The notes beneath the pieces were generated by a model that had not been told where the DNA came from, searched no databases, and saw only the letters and a program-made list of their open reading frames with translations. A stretch of 64,000 nt of DNA, from NCBI GenBank assembly GCA_009377575.1, contig WHTU01000001.1:124001-188000 (forward strand), given 5' to 3'. The translations under genes and the position numbers were made by a program. This DNA is from Nitrososphaeraceae archaeon (GTDB lineage Archaea; Thermoproteota; Nitrososphaeria; Nitrososphaerales; Nitrososphaeraceae). Shown here piece by piece: positions 35,416 to 44,491 of this stretch (position 1 is its first letter; every line of letters begins with the position of its first letter).

Positions 35416-36696
35416 TCAATTGCTAGATCGAAGGATATTCGAAACAAGATCTAGAACCTGGGTTACTTTTCCTTTCGTTTCCTGACCGGTAACCAGGTTC
35501 TTTACCGTTATACTGTTTTCAATATCTTTTTGCTCTACTTTCACTAAAACGGTCGCCCCTATAGAGAATCCGTAATCCAACTGCTTTCTTAAAGATCGAG
35601 TTCTACTATCGTATTCTGCAGGTATCCCTGCGCCTCTCAATTCTGAAATTAGTTTCAAAACCGATTCTTTATTATTTTCTGAGACGACAAAAACTAAGGG
35701 TTTGGTTTCGACTTTCAATAATCCATGATGGGATAATGCTGCCAAAATACGCTCGACTCCTCCGGCAACACCAATGGCTCCTATGTCACTTCGATCAAAC
35801 GCCGATGTCAATATATCATACCGACCACCACCTGCTAACGCGCCTACAGTAGACGTGGAATCAAATATCTCAAAAACAGTTCCTGAATAGTAGTCAAGCC
35901 CTCGGACTATTCCTAGGTTAATTCTTACGTTGGTCACTCCCCGCACCGACAGTGAGCCTACCAATTCTCTAAGTGTTTGCCATCTGGATAGTTTAGTTAA
36001 ATTTCTTTCTTGCTCTTCAATTTCGCTTATTGTCCCTACTTGACTAGACAGTTCTAACAGGGGCTTGAGTAAAGTAGGGCTGATTCTTTGCGCATATTCA
36101 TCATAAACGGCTTGTACTCCCTTTTTCTGAACTTTGTCTATTGCCCTAAATACCTCAAAGGTTAGGTGGTGGTCAGACACACCGAGTTCCTGCTTCATGT
36201 ACTGTTCCAGCAGTTCCCTATGACTAATATCAATCGTGACTTTTAGTCCTAAATCGTCAAAAAAGGAAGCGGTTAGCTGAATTATTTCAGCCTCATGTTC
36301 TAAGTTGTAGGTATCGTATATCTCGACATCCCACTGGTGAAAATATCTGTATCTTCCTGCCTGAGGTTCATCGTACCTCCATACTCCTCCAAACGCGGCT
36401 GCTTTAATAGGTAATTTCATTTCTCTTTTCTGAGATATATAACGGGTCAGTCCAACAGTGAGATCGAACCTCAACGCAACTTCTCTACCGCCTTTGTCTT
36501 TGAAATTATATATTTCATTAGAGATCGTAGGACCCCCTTTTGCTTCGAGGGTAGAAAGCATTTCCAATGGAGAAGGCTGAATTATTTTAAAATTAAACAG
36601 ATCAGCAGTTCGTATGAATCGATTTCGGACATAGTTGATATTAGATAATTCGGCAGCGTCCAAATCTCTCATTCCACGTGGAAGGTTCAATTTCAC
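35416..36696 (-). CDS. hisS: Histidyl-tRNA synthetase
   Basis: Class IIa synthetase of about 426 aa. Begins LNLPRGMRDLDAAELSNI, motif 2 region FGGVWRYDEPQAGRYRYFHQ, His signature GIVRGLDYYSGTVFEIF, and ALAGGGRYDIL. The C-terminal anticodon-binding domain is present (PLVFVVSENNKESVLK...). GTG 36696 is favoured (start at KLNLPRG); TTG 36708 is possible. It is divergent from the archease gene, 87 nt apart. Confidence 0.94.
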   Translation of the reverse strand: MKLNLPRGMRDLDAAELSNINYVRNRFIRTADLFNFKIIQPSPLEMLSTLEAKGGPTISNEIYNFKDKGGREVALRFDLTVGLTRYISQKREMKLPIKAAAFGGVWRYDEPQAGRYRYFHQWDVEIYDTYNLEHEAEIIQLTASFFDDLGLKVTIDISHRELLEQYMKQELGVSDHHLTFEVFRAIDKVQKKGVQAVYDEYAQRISPTLLKPLLELSSQVGTISEIEEQERNLTKLSRWQTLRELVGSLSVRGVTNVRINLGIVRGLDYYSGTVFEIFDSTSTVGALAGGGRYDILTSAFDRSDIGAIGVAGGVERILAALSHHGLLKVETKPLVFVVSENNKESVLKLISELRGAGIPAEYDSRTRSLRKQLDYGFSIGATVLVKVEQKDIENSITVKNLVTGQETKGKVTQVLDLVSNILRSSN

Positions 36697-36783
36697 AACA
36701 CAGACCAACCTTCGTGACCATTTAGATTTTACTCTTTGTTCGACACATTATTATTATTCGATCCTCCTTGACATCTAACCAAA

Positions 36784-37230
36784 TTGGACTCCGAAGGGTA
36801 CAAATATTTGGAGCACAGCACAGACGCTTTTGTTCAAGCCTACGGTAGCGGTTTGGAGGAATTATTCGAGAATTGTGCTAAGGGATTGGTTAACATTATG
36901 TTTGATATTAATAAGGTGGAGATTCGCGAATCTATGACGATCACGGCAGATGGCGATGATCTTGAAAATCTTCTGTACGACTGGTTGGAAAAGGTCTTGT
37001 TGAAGATCCTCATCGAACAGATTGTACTTTCTAGATTCTCCATTGAAATATCTGAAAATTACTCAAATGTTGATGAAAAAAAGTATCTACTTAGGGCACA
37101 CGTTGGAGGAGAAGCAGTCAGCTATGACAAGCATGGATATAAGATAGAGATCAAAGCAGTTACCTACCACGAGTTGAAAATACAACGCCTAAGCTCTCAA
37201 TATATTGCAACATTCTTGGTCGACTTGTAA
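36784..37230 (+). CDS. Archease
   Basis: 148-aa activator of the RNA ligase RtcB. It has YLEHSTDAFVQAYGSGLEEL (metal-binding His/Asp region), LLYDWLEKVLLKI in the middle, and the C-terminal IKAVTYHELKIQ motif. The start is TTG 36784. RtcB in archaea joins tRNA exons, which is relevant because three tRNAs in this window carry introns. Confidence 0.9.
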   Translation: MDSEGYKYLEHSTDAFVQAYGSGLEELFENCAKGLVNIMFDINKVEIRESMTITADGDDLENLLYDWLEKVLLKILIEQIVLSRFSIEISENYSNVDEKKYLLRAHVGGEAVSYDKHGYKIEIKAVTYHELKIQRLSSQYIATFLVDL

Positions 37231-37307
37231 ATGACTTCTCAATATTGTACAGTAAGATTTTCCTACTTGGGAATTTCCGAAATGCCGAACTAGATCAATC
37301 GGATAAG

Positions 37308-37317
37308 TCTTAAATAT
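37308..37317 (+). promoter_or_regulatory. TATA-like box for thioredoxin
   Basis: TCTTAAATAT is 30-39 nt upstream of ATG 37347. It favours that ATG; ATG 37320 lies only 3 nt past the box. Confidence 0.5.
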
Positions 37318-37346
37318 GTATGACAACTTTTATTGGATGTATCATC

Positions 37347-37682
37347 ATGAGTGAGGTAAATAAGCCAGCATTGGTGGAGCTGAACGATAAAAACTTCGAG
37401 GAGAATATATCTGGCAATAAACCAGTATTAGTCGACTTTTGGGCAACTTGGTGCGGGCCCTGTCAGTTTATGCTGCCTATCTTCGACAGGCTATCTAAGA
37501 AATACGGTCCGAAAGTCACATTCGGTAGGCTGAATGTGGACGATAATCAGGGAGTGGCCATGAGATATGACGTGTACGCCATACCGACCTTCATAATCTT
37601 TATGAACGGCAAAGCCATTGATAGAGCGGTAGGGGCGGTAGGAGAAAAGGGTCTAGAGGGTTTGCTTCAGAAGTATCAGTGA
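37347..37682 (+). CDS. trxA: Thioredoxin
   Basis: 111 aa with the active site WATWCGPCQFM and the cis-proline loop YAIPTFIIFMNG. The typical fold and length are complete. It reduces protein disulfides in the cytoplasm. ATG 37347 is chosen from TATA spacing and family length. Confidence 0.94.
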   Translation: MSEVNKPALVELNDKNFEENISGNKPVLVDFWATWCGPCQFMLPIFDRLSKKYGPKVTFGRLNVDDNQGVAMRYDVYAIPTFIIFMNGKAIDRAVGAVGEKGLEGLLQKYQ

Positions 37683-37760
37683 CATTTTGAAGAAAATCTT
37701 GCATAACTTTCATTTCTTGGTGGAGAGCTTTAATTTGGTCTTGAGTCAGTCCCAAGTACA

Positions 37761-39548
37761 TTAAATGTAACCAAACAGCTCGTCACCTTTTCTTTTCAAA
37801 GTCACTATGTAATTGAGAACTTCCTTCTCTTCATCAGTCAGCCTTTGCATGAACCGTTCATTCAGTAACTTTGCCTGCCTGCCATTCAAGTCAGTATAGA
37901 AAGTGTCTCCTTCACTAATTTGTCGTCCGATGGTTGGACCGCGCATGGAGAGAGCAACCTGCATCCCCTTAGTAGCTTCCTCAATGGTCTTCCCGCTTTG
38001 CTGTATTTGATGGATAACACCTATTTTTTTGCCTTCTTGATTGATCACAGGAATTTTTTGTCGTAATCTTCCTACTAGTATTTCAGCTCCGAATACTGCA
38101 GGATCGTTGCGTCTGAATACAAAGTTTTTCAAGAATTGCAATTTGCAAACTGGTGGTATTTCATTAAATATGATTACGTCTTGGTGATCTTTTTGGTAAG
38201 CTGTCCAATCAAAATAACTTCTGACAAGATTATAAATAATTTTTTCGTCAAAAATCATGACTTGGCGTTCCTGAGCCTCTCTAAGGGCATCATCTAGGAC
38301 CCTAACATTAAACGCTAAAATCACACCTAAATATCTGTCCTTCTCTCTTACTGCTGAAGCCTCAATCACGTCCCTCTTGGTGACATGACCTATGTCAGCA
38401 ATTCTTATGGGAACTTTCTGCTTTACAAGGAGGTCACTAATGGCTTCTATAGAACCAATTGTGTCACATTTCATAATTACCCCATTGATGTCTTTGCTTA
38501 CGAACGTGTTCTTAATCTCTGCCTCGACTATTGCCCGAAGCCTGGCCTCGTCTTCCTTCTGGTTTAGAACGAAAAGGGGACTTCCAGCCATGACGCCGGT
38601 TAGGTCTGGTGAAGTAATTTTTACTCCTGCAGCCGAAATTACCTCCGACACGTGTCTAAACTTGTCCCGGGGGTCTCTCATTTCATCAAGTGGCTTAGGG
38701 AGAAGAATGGCCTTCACGCGAGTTACTATTGCATTATTTCTTTTAGCGACAATAACGCTACAGCCCTGACGGAGTATTCCATCGAATAAAATAACGTTAG
38801 CCGCCGGTCCAAGGCCCACCTCTTCGTTTATCTCCAAGACGATCCCTCTTCCCTCCTCTGCGTGTCGCTCCAATTTTCTGCTCAAGTATTGCTGGGTTAA
38901 ACCTATAAGAACAGCGAGTAATTCTGGTATCCCCACTCCAGTTCTAGCACTAACAGGTACTATTGCTACTTCTTTCGTAAAGCTCTTAATTCGCCAGAAT
39001 GCTTCTGAATTGTATCCAGATACAGAAAGAGAGCCGACGACACTGTAGATCATTTCGTCTAACGCAGATTGAACCGATTTATCCTGCAAACTTACGGCCT
39101 TACCTATTGAATTGGCTCCTGGGTGGTTGCGCCATCCACTAACGGTATCTACCTTGTTAAGTGCAATAACAAATGGAACCTTTCTTCTTTTCAAGATGTC
39201 AATACTTTCCTCTGTTTGGGCTTCAAACCCTTTGTTAGCATCTACCACAATTATTGCAATATCTGCTGCTGAACCTCCTCGTACTCTCAGAGTAGCGAAG
39301 ACTTCATGACCAGGAGTATCTATCACCAATATGCCTGGAATTTGTGAATCAGTGGTTGAAATCTTGTCAAACAGGTCCCCTGTTACTCTTTTAATAGTCT
39401 CAATCGGAAAAAAACTTGCTCCAATATGTTGAGTTATCCCCCCTGCCTCTCGAGCTTGAACTGCGGTTCCTCTAACCTTGTCCAATAGAGAGGTTTTTCC
39501 GGAGTCTACATGACCAAGTACAACCACAACTGGATGCCTGAGTGCCAC
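37761..39548 (-). CDS. infB: Translation initiation factor aIF5B/IF2
   Basis: 595-aa GTPase that joins subunits and positions initiator tRNA. G1 GHVDSGKTSLL, G3 DTPGHEVFATLR, G4 NKVD, followed by domains II-IV, with the KFVFRRNDPAVFGAEILVG segment typical of aIF5B. No long N-terminal extension, as in other archaea. The start abuts the ndk stop with no gap, making it the last gene of L7Ae-S28e-L24e-ndk-infB. Confidence 0.95.
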   Translation of the reverse strand: MALRHPVVVVLGHVDSGKTSLLDKVRGTAVQAREAGGITQHIGASFFPIETIKRVTGDLFDKISTTDSQIPGILVIDTPGHEVFATLRVRGGSAADIAIIVVDANKGFEAQTEESIDILKRRKVPFVIALNKVDTVSGWRNHPGANSIGKAVSLQDKSVQSALDEMIYSVVGSLSVSGYNSEAFWRIKSFTKEVAIVPVSARTGVGIPELLAVLIGLTQQYLSRKLERHAEEGRGIVLEINEEVGLGPAANVILFDGILRQGCSVIVAKRNNAIVTRVKAILLPKPLDEMRDPRDKFRHVSEVISAAGVKITSPDLTGVMAGSPLFVLNQKEDEARLRAIVEAEIKNTFVSKDINGVIMKCDTIGSIEAISDLLVKQKVPIRIADIGHVTKRDVIEASAVREKDRYLGVILAFNVRVLDDALREAQERQVMIFDEKIIYNLVRSYFDWTAYQKDHQDVIIFNEIPPVCKLQFLKNFVFRRNDPAVFGAEILVGRLRQKIPVINQEGKKIGVIHQIQQSGKTIEEATKGMQVALSMRGPTIGRQISEGDTFYTDLNGRQAKLLNERFMQRLTDEEKEVLNYIVTLKRKGDELFGYI

Positions 39549-39956
39549 TTAAATGCTATTAAAAATCACTCCAGCCTCTTTTATGAAGCTTTCATATGAA
39601 TCCGATGCGTGGACTATGTTATCTGTTATATTAAGGGCTAGGTCGCCTCGAATTGTACCAGGAGCGGCTTCATATGATTTTGTTGAGCCTATCATGATCC
39701 GGACTGCGCTTATTGCTCTGTTACCGTCCAGAATTAGCGCCATAGTAGGCCCAGAAGTAATAAAGGAAACTAACTCATTAAAAAATGGTTTATCGCTGTG
39801 AGCTGAATAAAACTCTTGGGCTTTTTCCTTGGTAAATGTGTAGGACTTCAAAATCTCGATAGCGAATCCCTTCTCTTCAAACCTGGAGATTATCTTTCCA
39901 GCTAGTTTTCTCTTCACAGCATCTGGTTTAATAACAACGAGAGTTCGCTCTCCCAA
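39549..39956 (-). CDS. ndk: Nucleoside diphosphate kinase
   Basis: 135 aa. Begins GERTLVVIKPDAVKRKLAGK and has the substrate loop SHSDKPFFNELV and the phospho-histidine in ALNITDNIVHASDSYES. It equilibrates NTP pools. Placed between L24e and infB with gaps of 0-4 nt. Confidence 0.96.
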   Translation of the reverse strand: MGERTLVVIKPDAVKRKLAGKIISRFEEKGFAIEILKSYTFTKEKAQEFYSAHSDKPFFNELVSFITSGPTMALILDGNRAISAVRIMIGSTKSYEAAPGTIRGDLALNITDNIVHASDSYESFIKEAGVIFNSI

Positions 39957-39960
39957 GAAT

Positions 39961-40176
39961 TTAACCTTTCCCTACTCTAATACCACCTTTCATGTACTTC
40001 TTCGTCCATTTCAGTTTCCTAGGATCCCGCTTTAGTTCTCTGAGATTTTTCTTGCATTTGGATGAACATGTCCATTGTATTGACCCGTCATTGCGGACCA
40101 GCATTATCCCCTGACTTGGAGGAATATGTTTTCCGCAAAAGGAACAATTACGCAATGAGGTTGCTGATTTACTCAT
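39961..40176 (-). CDS. rpl24e: 50S ribosomal protein L24e
   Basis: 71 aa with a zinc ribbon: [20 protein letters not shown] then [19 protein letters not shown]. The [12 protein letters not shown] ending is diagnostic. Part of the L7Ae-S28e-L24e operon. Confidence 0.95.
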   Translation of the reverse strand: MSKSATSLRNCSFCGKHIPPSQGIMLVRNDGSIQWTCSSKCKKNLRELKRDPRKLKWTKKYMKGGIRVGKG

Positions 40177-40210
40177 TAACTACTCTAACACCTCTAGAAA
40201 ACATTAAGCC

Positions 40211-40426
40211 TTACTTTATTTTTCGAGCTTCTCGCTCTGTCTCTCGTAGCATCAATATATCGTTCATTCTTATTGATCCTTTGACATTCCTCGTTAGGAT
40301 TCGGCCTTTGTCCCTGCCCTCTAGGATTCTTACCCTAACCTGAATAACCTCACCGGCAATTCCTGTTCGACCCACTATCTGGATTACCTCCGCCGGATTT
40401 ATCTTCTCTTCCGATGACTTGCTCAT
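40211..40426 (-). CDS. rps28e: 30S ribosomal protein S28e
   Basis: 71 aa. The sequence contains [39 protein letters not shown] and the terminal [11 protein letters not shown], all diagnostic of S28e. It sits 8 nt after L7Ae. Confidence 0.96.
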   Translation of the reverse strand: MSKSSEEKINPAEVIQIVGRTGIAGEVIQVRVRILEGRDKGRILTRNVKGSIRMNDILMLRETEREARKIK

Positions 40427-40434
40427 GATCGTCT

Positions 40435-40818
40435 CTATTCCTTTCTCTTGTCTCTTAGAGGTTGTATAGAATTAAGAACTTGCTCAACAATAGTCTGAGC
40501 TTCGCCAGGATCTAAGATAGTTGCAGCCGCAGACCCGACGTCCATACCCAATGATGCTCCCAGCTGTTCCTTGCTTGGAACAAAAATATAAGGAGTATTC
40601 CTCTCTTCACACAAAATTGGCAGATGAGCGACAACTTCTGGTGGTTCAACATTCTCTGCAATGATTACTAATTTTGTATTCCCTCTTTCGATGGACTTTG
40701 TAGTCTCGTTGGTTCCTCTACGTACCTTTCCACTCTGCTTTGCCACTCTAACTGCTTCGTATATTACATTCACAAGGTCTTTAGGTGTCTCGAATTTGAC
40801 ATAATATGGTCTACTCAT
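40435..40818 (-). CDS. rpl7ae: Ribosomal protein L7Ae
   Basis: 127-aa kink-turn RNA-binding protein, part of ribosomes, box C/D and H/ACA RNPs and RNase P. It begins [20 protein letters not shown] and has [20 protein letters not shown] and AEDVxPPE-like [19 protein letters not shown]. First gene of the five-gene informational operon. A TATA-like TTAAATATG is seen upstream near 40876-40884. Confidence 0.96.
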   Translation of the reverse strand: MSRPYYVKFETPKDLVNVIYEAVRVAKQSGKVRRGTNETTKSIERGNTKLVIIAENVEPPEVVAHLPILCEERNTPYIFVPSKEQLGASLGMDVGSAAATILDPGEAQTIVEQVLNSIQPLRDKRKE

Positions 40819-40898
40819 TTTAAATAATCACCCTCTGGGATCATCTCAATTCCTCTATATGAGATCTGGGGAGTATTAAATATGTTATCCATGGCTAA

Positions 40899-42290
40899 CT
40901 ATTTGACTTCTTCATTGTCGAGTACATTTTTAATCACGTTAGAGTACTCACGCACCTTCGAGTCCAAAAGATCTTTATCAGTCGATTCTGCATACATCCT
41001 AATCAATGGTTCAGTCCCACTAGACCTTACCATTACCCAAGTCTCATCGTCAATCCAGATCTTGGCGCCGTCAAGATTCTCTACTCTAAGATTAGTGCCA
41101 TGGCTTGTACACGACTCAATGACATGCTCAGCGAGCTCCAGCGAGTTACAAGTGAACCTGGTTTTGTATTGAAAGATCCGAGGAAGCTCCATGATCTCCC
41201 TGGAAAGTGGTTGCTTTCCAGAGCTGGATGATAACATCTCCAGAACTAACAACGTGGTTAGGGCTCCATCTCTGACACAATTTAACCTCGCGTTCATAAA
41301 ACCCCCGTTTTCCTCAAGACCTAACACCGCATTTCTTTTGATCATTTCACGCGAAACTTCGACACTGCCCACCTTAGTATGAATAACTTTGGATCCCTCG
41401 TTCTGAGCGACCATACTAACCAACATCGTTGTGTTCACTGGGCAAACAATATCCGTTCCTCCATATCCATTCTTCAACAGATACGCAACTAATAAGGCAC
41501 CTAATCTATCTCCCCAAATGATCTGTCCATTCTCGTCGCAAAATATACTTCGATCCCCGTCACCATCGTACGCCACCCCAAGGTCTGCATTAGTAGACTT
41601 TACGAGTGAGGTAAGAGTGCTAAGGTTACTGGGTGTGGGTTCAGAACCTCTTCCAGGAAAGTTACCGTCTATATTACCATTAAGGGTTAAAACTTTACAA
41701 CCGAGTTTCTGAGCTATACTGGGGGCTACTAATGCTTGTGTCCCATTTCCTAAATCCATTACAATCTTGAATCCCTTTGCAGAAATTTTTTTTGAGTCTA
41801 CGATGCTGATAGCTGAATCTACGTATGATGAAATTACCCTATCCTCTTTGCTCTCTCTTCCTATTTTCCTAACAGGCGGGATATCCCCTGATTTGAAACT
41901 GTGCTCTACTTTTGACTCATCATCTCTTGAAATTTCCACTCCATCACTTGCAATAGCCTTAATACCATTGTATTCTGGAGGATTGTGTGAAGCTGTAATC
42001 ATGACTCCACCTTTGTAACCTAAGTGTTTGGTCGCATATTGCAAGCATGGGGTAGGAAGGAGGCCTGCCACAAAGGTATCCATCCCGGAAGAATTAAGCG
42101 TTGCAGAAACGATTCTGGATATTACCGGACTAGAGATTCGTCCGTCAAATCCGACTAAGAGTGGCCCCCTAGCAAAAAACAAGGCCAATGAACGAGAAAC
42201 TTTCATAATAAATTCGAGATCGAGGTCTTGGCCGAAAATCCCTCTTACTCCATTAGTTCCAAATAGCTTAGAATTACTATCCCGTTTCAT
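40899..42290 (-). CDS. Phosphohexomutase (GlmM/ManB family)
   Basis: 463 aa. The phospho-serine loop is ITASHNPPEYNGIKAIASDG; metal loop DGDGDRSIFCDENGQI; sugar-binding loop GLEENGGF; phosphate-binding loop RSSGTEPLIRMYAES. It opens LFGTNGVRGIFG, as in archaeal phosphoglucosamine mutase. Phosphomannomutase activity is an equal alternative from sequence. Its product feeds sugar nucleotides for glycans. Confidence 0.93.
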   Translation of the reverse strand: MKRDSNSKLFGTNGVRGIFGQDLDLEFIMKVSRSLALFFARGPLLVGFDGRISSPVISRIVSATLNSSGMDTFVAGLLPTPCLQYATKHLGYKGGVMITASHNPPEYNGIKAIASDGVEISRDDESKVEHSFKSGDIPPVRKIGRESKEDRVISSYVDSAISIVDSKKISAKGFKIVMDLGNGTQALVAPSIAQKLGCKVLTLNGNIDGNFPGRGSEPTPSNLSTLTSLVKSTNADLGVAYDGDGDRSIFCDENGQIIWGDRLGALLVAYLLKNGYGGTDIVCPVNTTMLVSMVAQNEGSKVIHTKVGSVEVSREMIKRNAVLGLEENGGFMNARLNCVRDGALTTLLVLEMLSSSSGKQPLSREIMELPRIFQYKTRFTCNSLELAEHVIESCTSHGTNLRVENLDGAKIWIDDETWVMVRSSGTEPLIRMYAESTDKDLLDSKVREYSNVIKNVLDNEEVK

Positions 42291-42981
42291 CTTGCTTTAA
42301 AGTGCTGAGATGTAATTTAATGATAATGATTGCATTGTTGACAAACATTGCATTTAAAAGTCGCAAAGCTTGAGAAGGCAACATTAATGAATTTATTTAA
42401 CTAGTTGAGGGTTTCAGTTACCTGTCAAGAGTCAGAATTATTTCATCGCGAAGACTTAATGTTTGATTCCATTTCATAGACGAACCCATTAATTAAACAC
42501 GGCAGATTCATAATAATTCACAGGGTCCAGGACCAATTAGTAGATAATCCAATCTGTTAGTGGCGATTATGATTGACACATAGTCATTAGAATAAATGAA
42601 TGGTAATTTTCAGTCGGCTCGAGTCGGTTAGGGACATTGTAGCTTGGTACCGTAGAAGCGATCTTAATTGTGAACGCGGAATACAGCTCTTCCCAGAAAC
42701 TATGACCTATCTACTGCCGTCGAAATTGTCTATCAAATTGTATCATGTTGGACGTATAACCTAAGGAAGAACAATAACTTCAATATGGAATGGTTTCCCT
42801 AGCCAATTAGTATGCTAGGTAAGAACGTTTCTCAATTGTAATCTAGTGTTTGTTAAATACTTGCGTTATACAATGATAATAGTTACGGTTTTTTCCGTTC
42901 GGTGTAGAAGTCTTGTGACAGTTGCAGCACCCATACTCCATAAACGCTAATATATTGAAGCGCACAGTGAACAACTTACGA
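42291..42981. other. 691-nt gene-free stretch upstream of tRNA-Leu
   Basis: The longest stretch without a gene here. AT-rich, no ORF with family support. It contains ATTGCATT twice (about 42328 and 42347) with a TTTAAAAG TATA-like box, and ACGG-TTTTTT-CCGT near 42883-42896. A small RNA could be encoded but I cannot define one. Confidence 0.5.
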
Positions 42982-43125
42982 GCGGGGGTTGCCAAGCCTG
43001 GCCAACGGCGCAGGTCCTCATGTGTTACAAAAATACATGGTTGTGCGAGGCTTAGAATGGGTCAGGTCTTTTCTCCTAAAACCCTGTTCCTAAGGGATTC
43101 GTGGGTTCAAATCCCACCCCCCGCA
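42982..43125 (+). tRNA. tRNA-Leu (anticodon UAG) with two introns
   Basis: Acceptor GCGGGGG/CCCCCGC, long class II variable arm and T-arm GTGGG-TTCAAAT-CCCAC. The anticodon arm is split. Intron 1 is 43015-43049 (35 nt): exon CGCA pairs with intron UGCG, flanked by 3-nt bulges GG|U and AG|G, a textbook bulge-helix-bulge at position 30/31. Intron 2 is 43058-43081 (24 nt): UUAG pairs with CUAA, near canonical 37/38. Removal gives CAGGG-CTTAGAA-CCCTG, a perfect stem with anticodon TAG, and an 85-nt mature tRNA. Confidence 0.92.
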
Positions 43126-43140
43126 TGAATGTTTATTTCA

Positions 43141-43350
43141 TTATATTTGCTTGATGCATTGATCAAGTTGTTTATGATTATCGAAGTGTATAGCACAAAA
43201 ATGGTTGTCACACTCGCCGCAATGCCAACCTGAAATCGTATAACAAACTTTACATTTGTCTAGTGGTTTATTATAATCAAAATTTTTCTTGTGTCCTCGT
43301 GTCCTATTATGTTGTTGTTGTTGTTGGTGATGATTGATACCTCGTTTCAT
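43141..43350 (-). CDS. Small zinc-binding protein (AN1/B-box-like finger)
   Basis: 69 aa. After a Gln/His-rich N-terminus (INHHQQQQQHN), residues 33-65 show C-x2-C-x7-C-x2-C-x4-C-x2-H-x4-H-x5-C (CKVC...CGEC...FCAIH), the spacing of an AN1-type double zinc site. The function is probably protein or ubiquitin-like interaction, as in other AN1 proteins; inferred only. Confidence 0.68.
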   Translation of the reverse strand: MKRGINHHQQQQQHNRTRGHKKNFDYNKPLDKCKVCYTISGWHCGECDNHFCAIHFDNHKQLDQCIKQI

Positions 43351-43533
43351 AAAGAATCTGGCCTATTGCAAATATTCTCTCATGATATCACAATTCTTTG
43401 TGACAAAATGTGTCGGAAGTCTTTAATGTGTACAAACATTTGGGTCTTGCTTCTAGAATCGCATACCCGATCGAAGGATTTATACTTTTTCAAGGTGTAA
43501 GATTTATGTAAAGTATTCCTTATTCCTACGTCG

Positions 43534-44409
43534 TTGGCTAGTCGGAGCACAAGAGATAAGACATTGATCGAGATCACCGTGGTGGGCAAGGACCGAGAGG
43601 GGGTAGTAGCAGAAATAACTAACTCCATTTTTCGTAATGGCGGAAATATTGAACAGATTAACCAAAAGGTCGTCCACGGTTTATTTGGAATGCATCTACA
43701 AGCGTCGTTTCATAACTCTGTAAAACTCCATGAAATACATTCAGAATTGCGCGATCTTTCCACCAAACTGCAAATGGAGATCAAGGCTCACGTTGAAGAA
43801 CCTAGCAGGAAGAAGAACGTAGCAGTTCTCGTAAGCAAAGAACCTCATTGTTTGTCAACTATATTGACCGCTCTGCATACCAAGGAAATCGACTCGAATG
43901 TATCAGTAATTATTGGCAGTGAAAGTACCCTCAAGGGTATCGCAGATGAGCTTTCGATCCCTTTTCATTCCGTCTCGTATGAAAGTGGATCCACGAATGC
44001 AGAAAGAGAGATCTTGGAGGTTGTAGAAAATTATAACGTTGATCTCATAGTGCTTGCTCGTTATATGCGCATATTGACCCCCAATTTTGTCTGGCGTTAC
44101 CCTAACAGAATCATAAATATTCACCCTTCGTTATTGCCAGCATTTCCAGGAGCTTACGCATACGTGCAGGCATTCGAAAGAGGCGCAAAAATAGTGGGAT
44201 GTACAGCTCATTTTGTTACTGAGGAACTAGATCAAGGCCCTATTATTTGTCAGGAGGCATTTAAAGTGATGGAAGACGACACACTGGAGACGATAAGAAA
44301 GAAGGGTCAGCAGTTAGAGGCAGCTACCCTATTGGAGGCAGTTAAACTTTTTCTCGAAGACAGGTTGGACGTTTATTGGAGCAAAGTACATACAATATCC
44401 AAAAATTGA
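43534..44409 (+). CDS. purU: Formyltetrahydrofolate deformylase (PurU-like)
   Basis: 291 aa. N-terminal ACT domain (TLIEITVVGKDREGVVAEIT) joined to a formyltransferase-like hydrolase domain with the catalytic NIHPSLLPAF and HFVTEELDQGPI (His and Asp of the active site). It releases formate from 10-formyl-THF and so could balance C1 pools. TTG 43534 is used; other starts are possible downstream. Confidence 0.88.
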   Translation: MASRSTRDKTLIEITVVGKDREGVVAEITNSIFRNGGNIEQINQKVVHGLFGMHLQASFHNSVKLHEIHSELRDLSTKLQMEIKAHVEEPSRKKNVAVLVSKEPHCLSTILTALHTKEIDSNVSVIIGSESTLKGIADELSIPFHSVSYESGSTNAEREILEVVENYNVDLIVLARYMRILTPNFVWRYPNRIINIHPSLLPAFPGAYAYVQAFERGAKIVGCTAHFVTEELDQGPIICQEAFKVMEDDTLETIRKKGQQLEAATLLEAVKLFLEDRLDVYWSKVHTISKN

Positions 44410-44491
44410 AGATGACTTTCATAGTGTAGGTTCGAGATAGATCTCCGCCAACAATATAAGGCTGATATTCTAGTTAGTTCGTACAAGAGTA

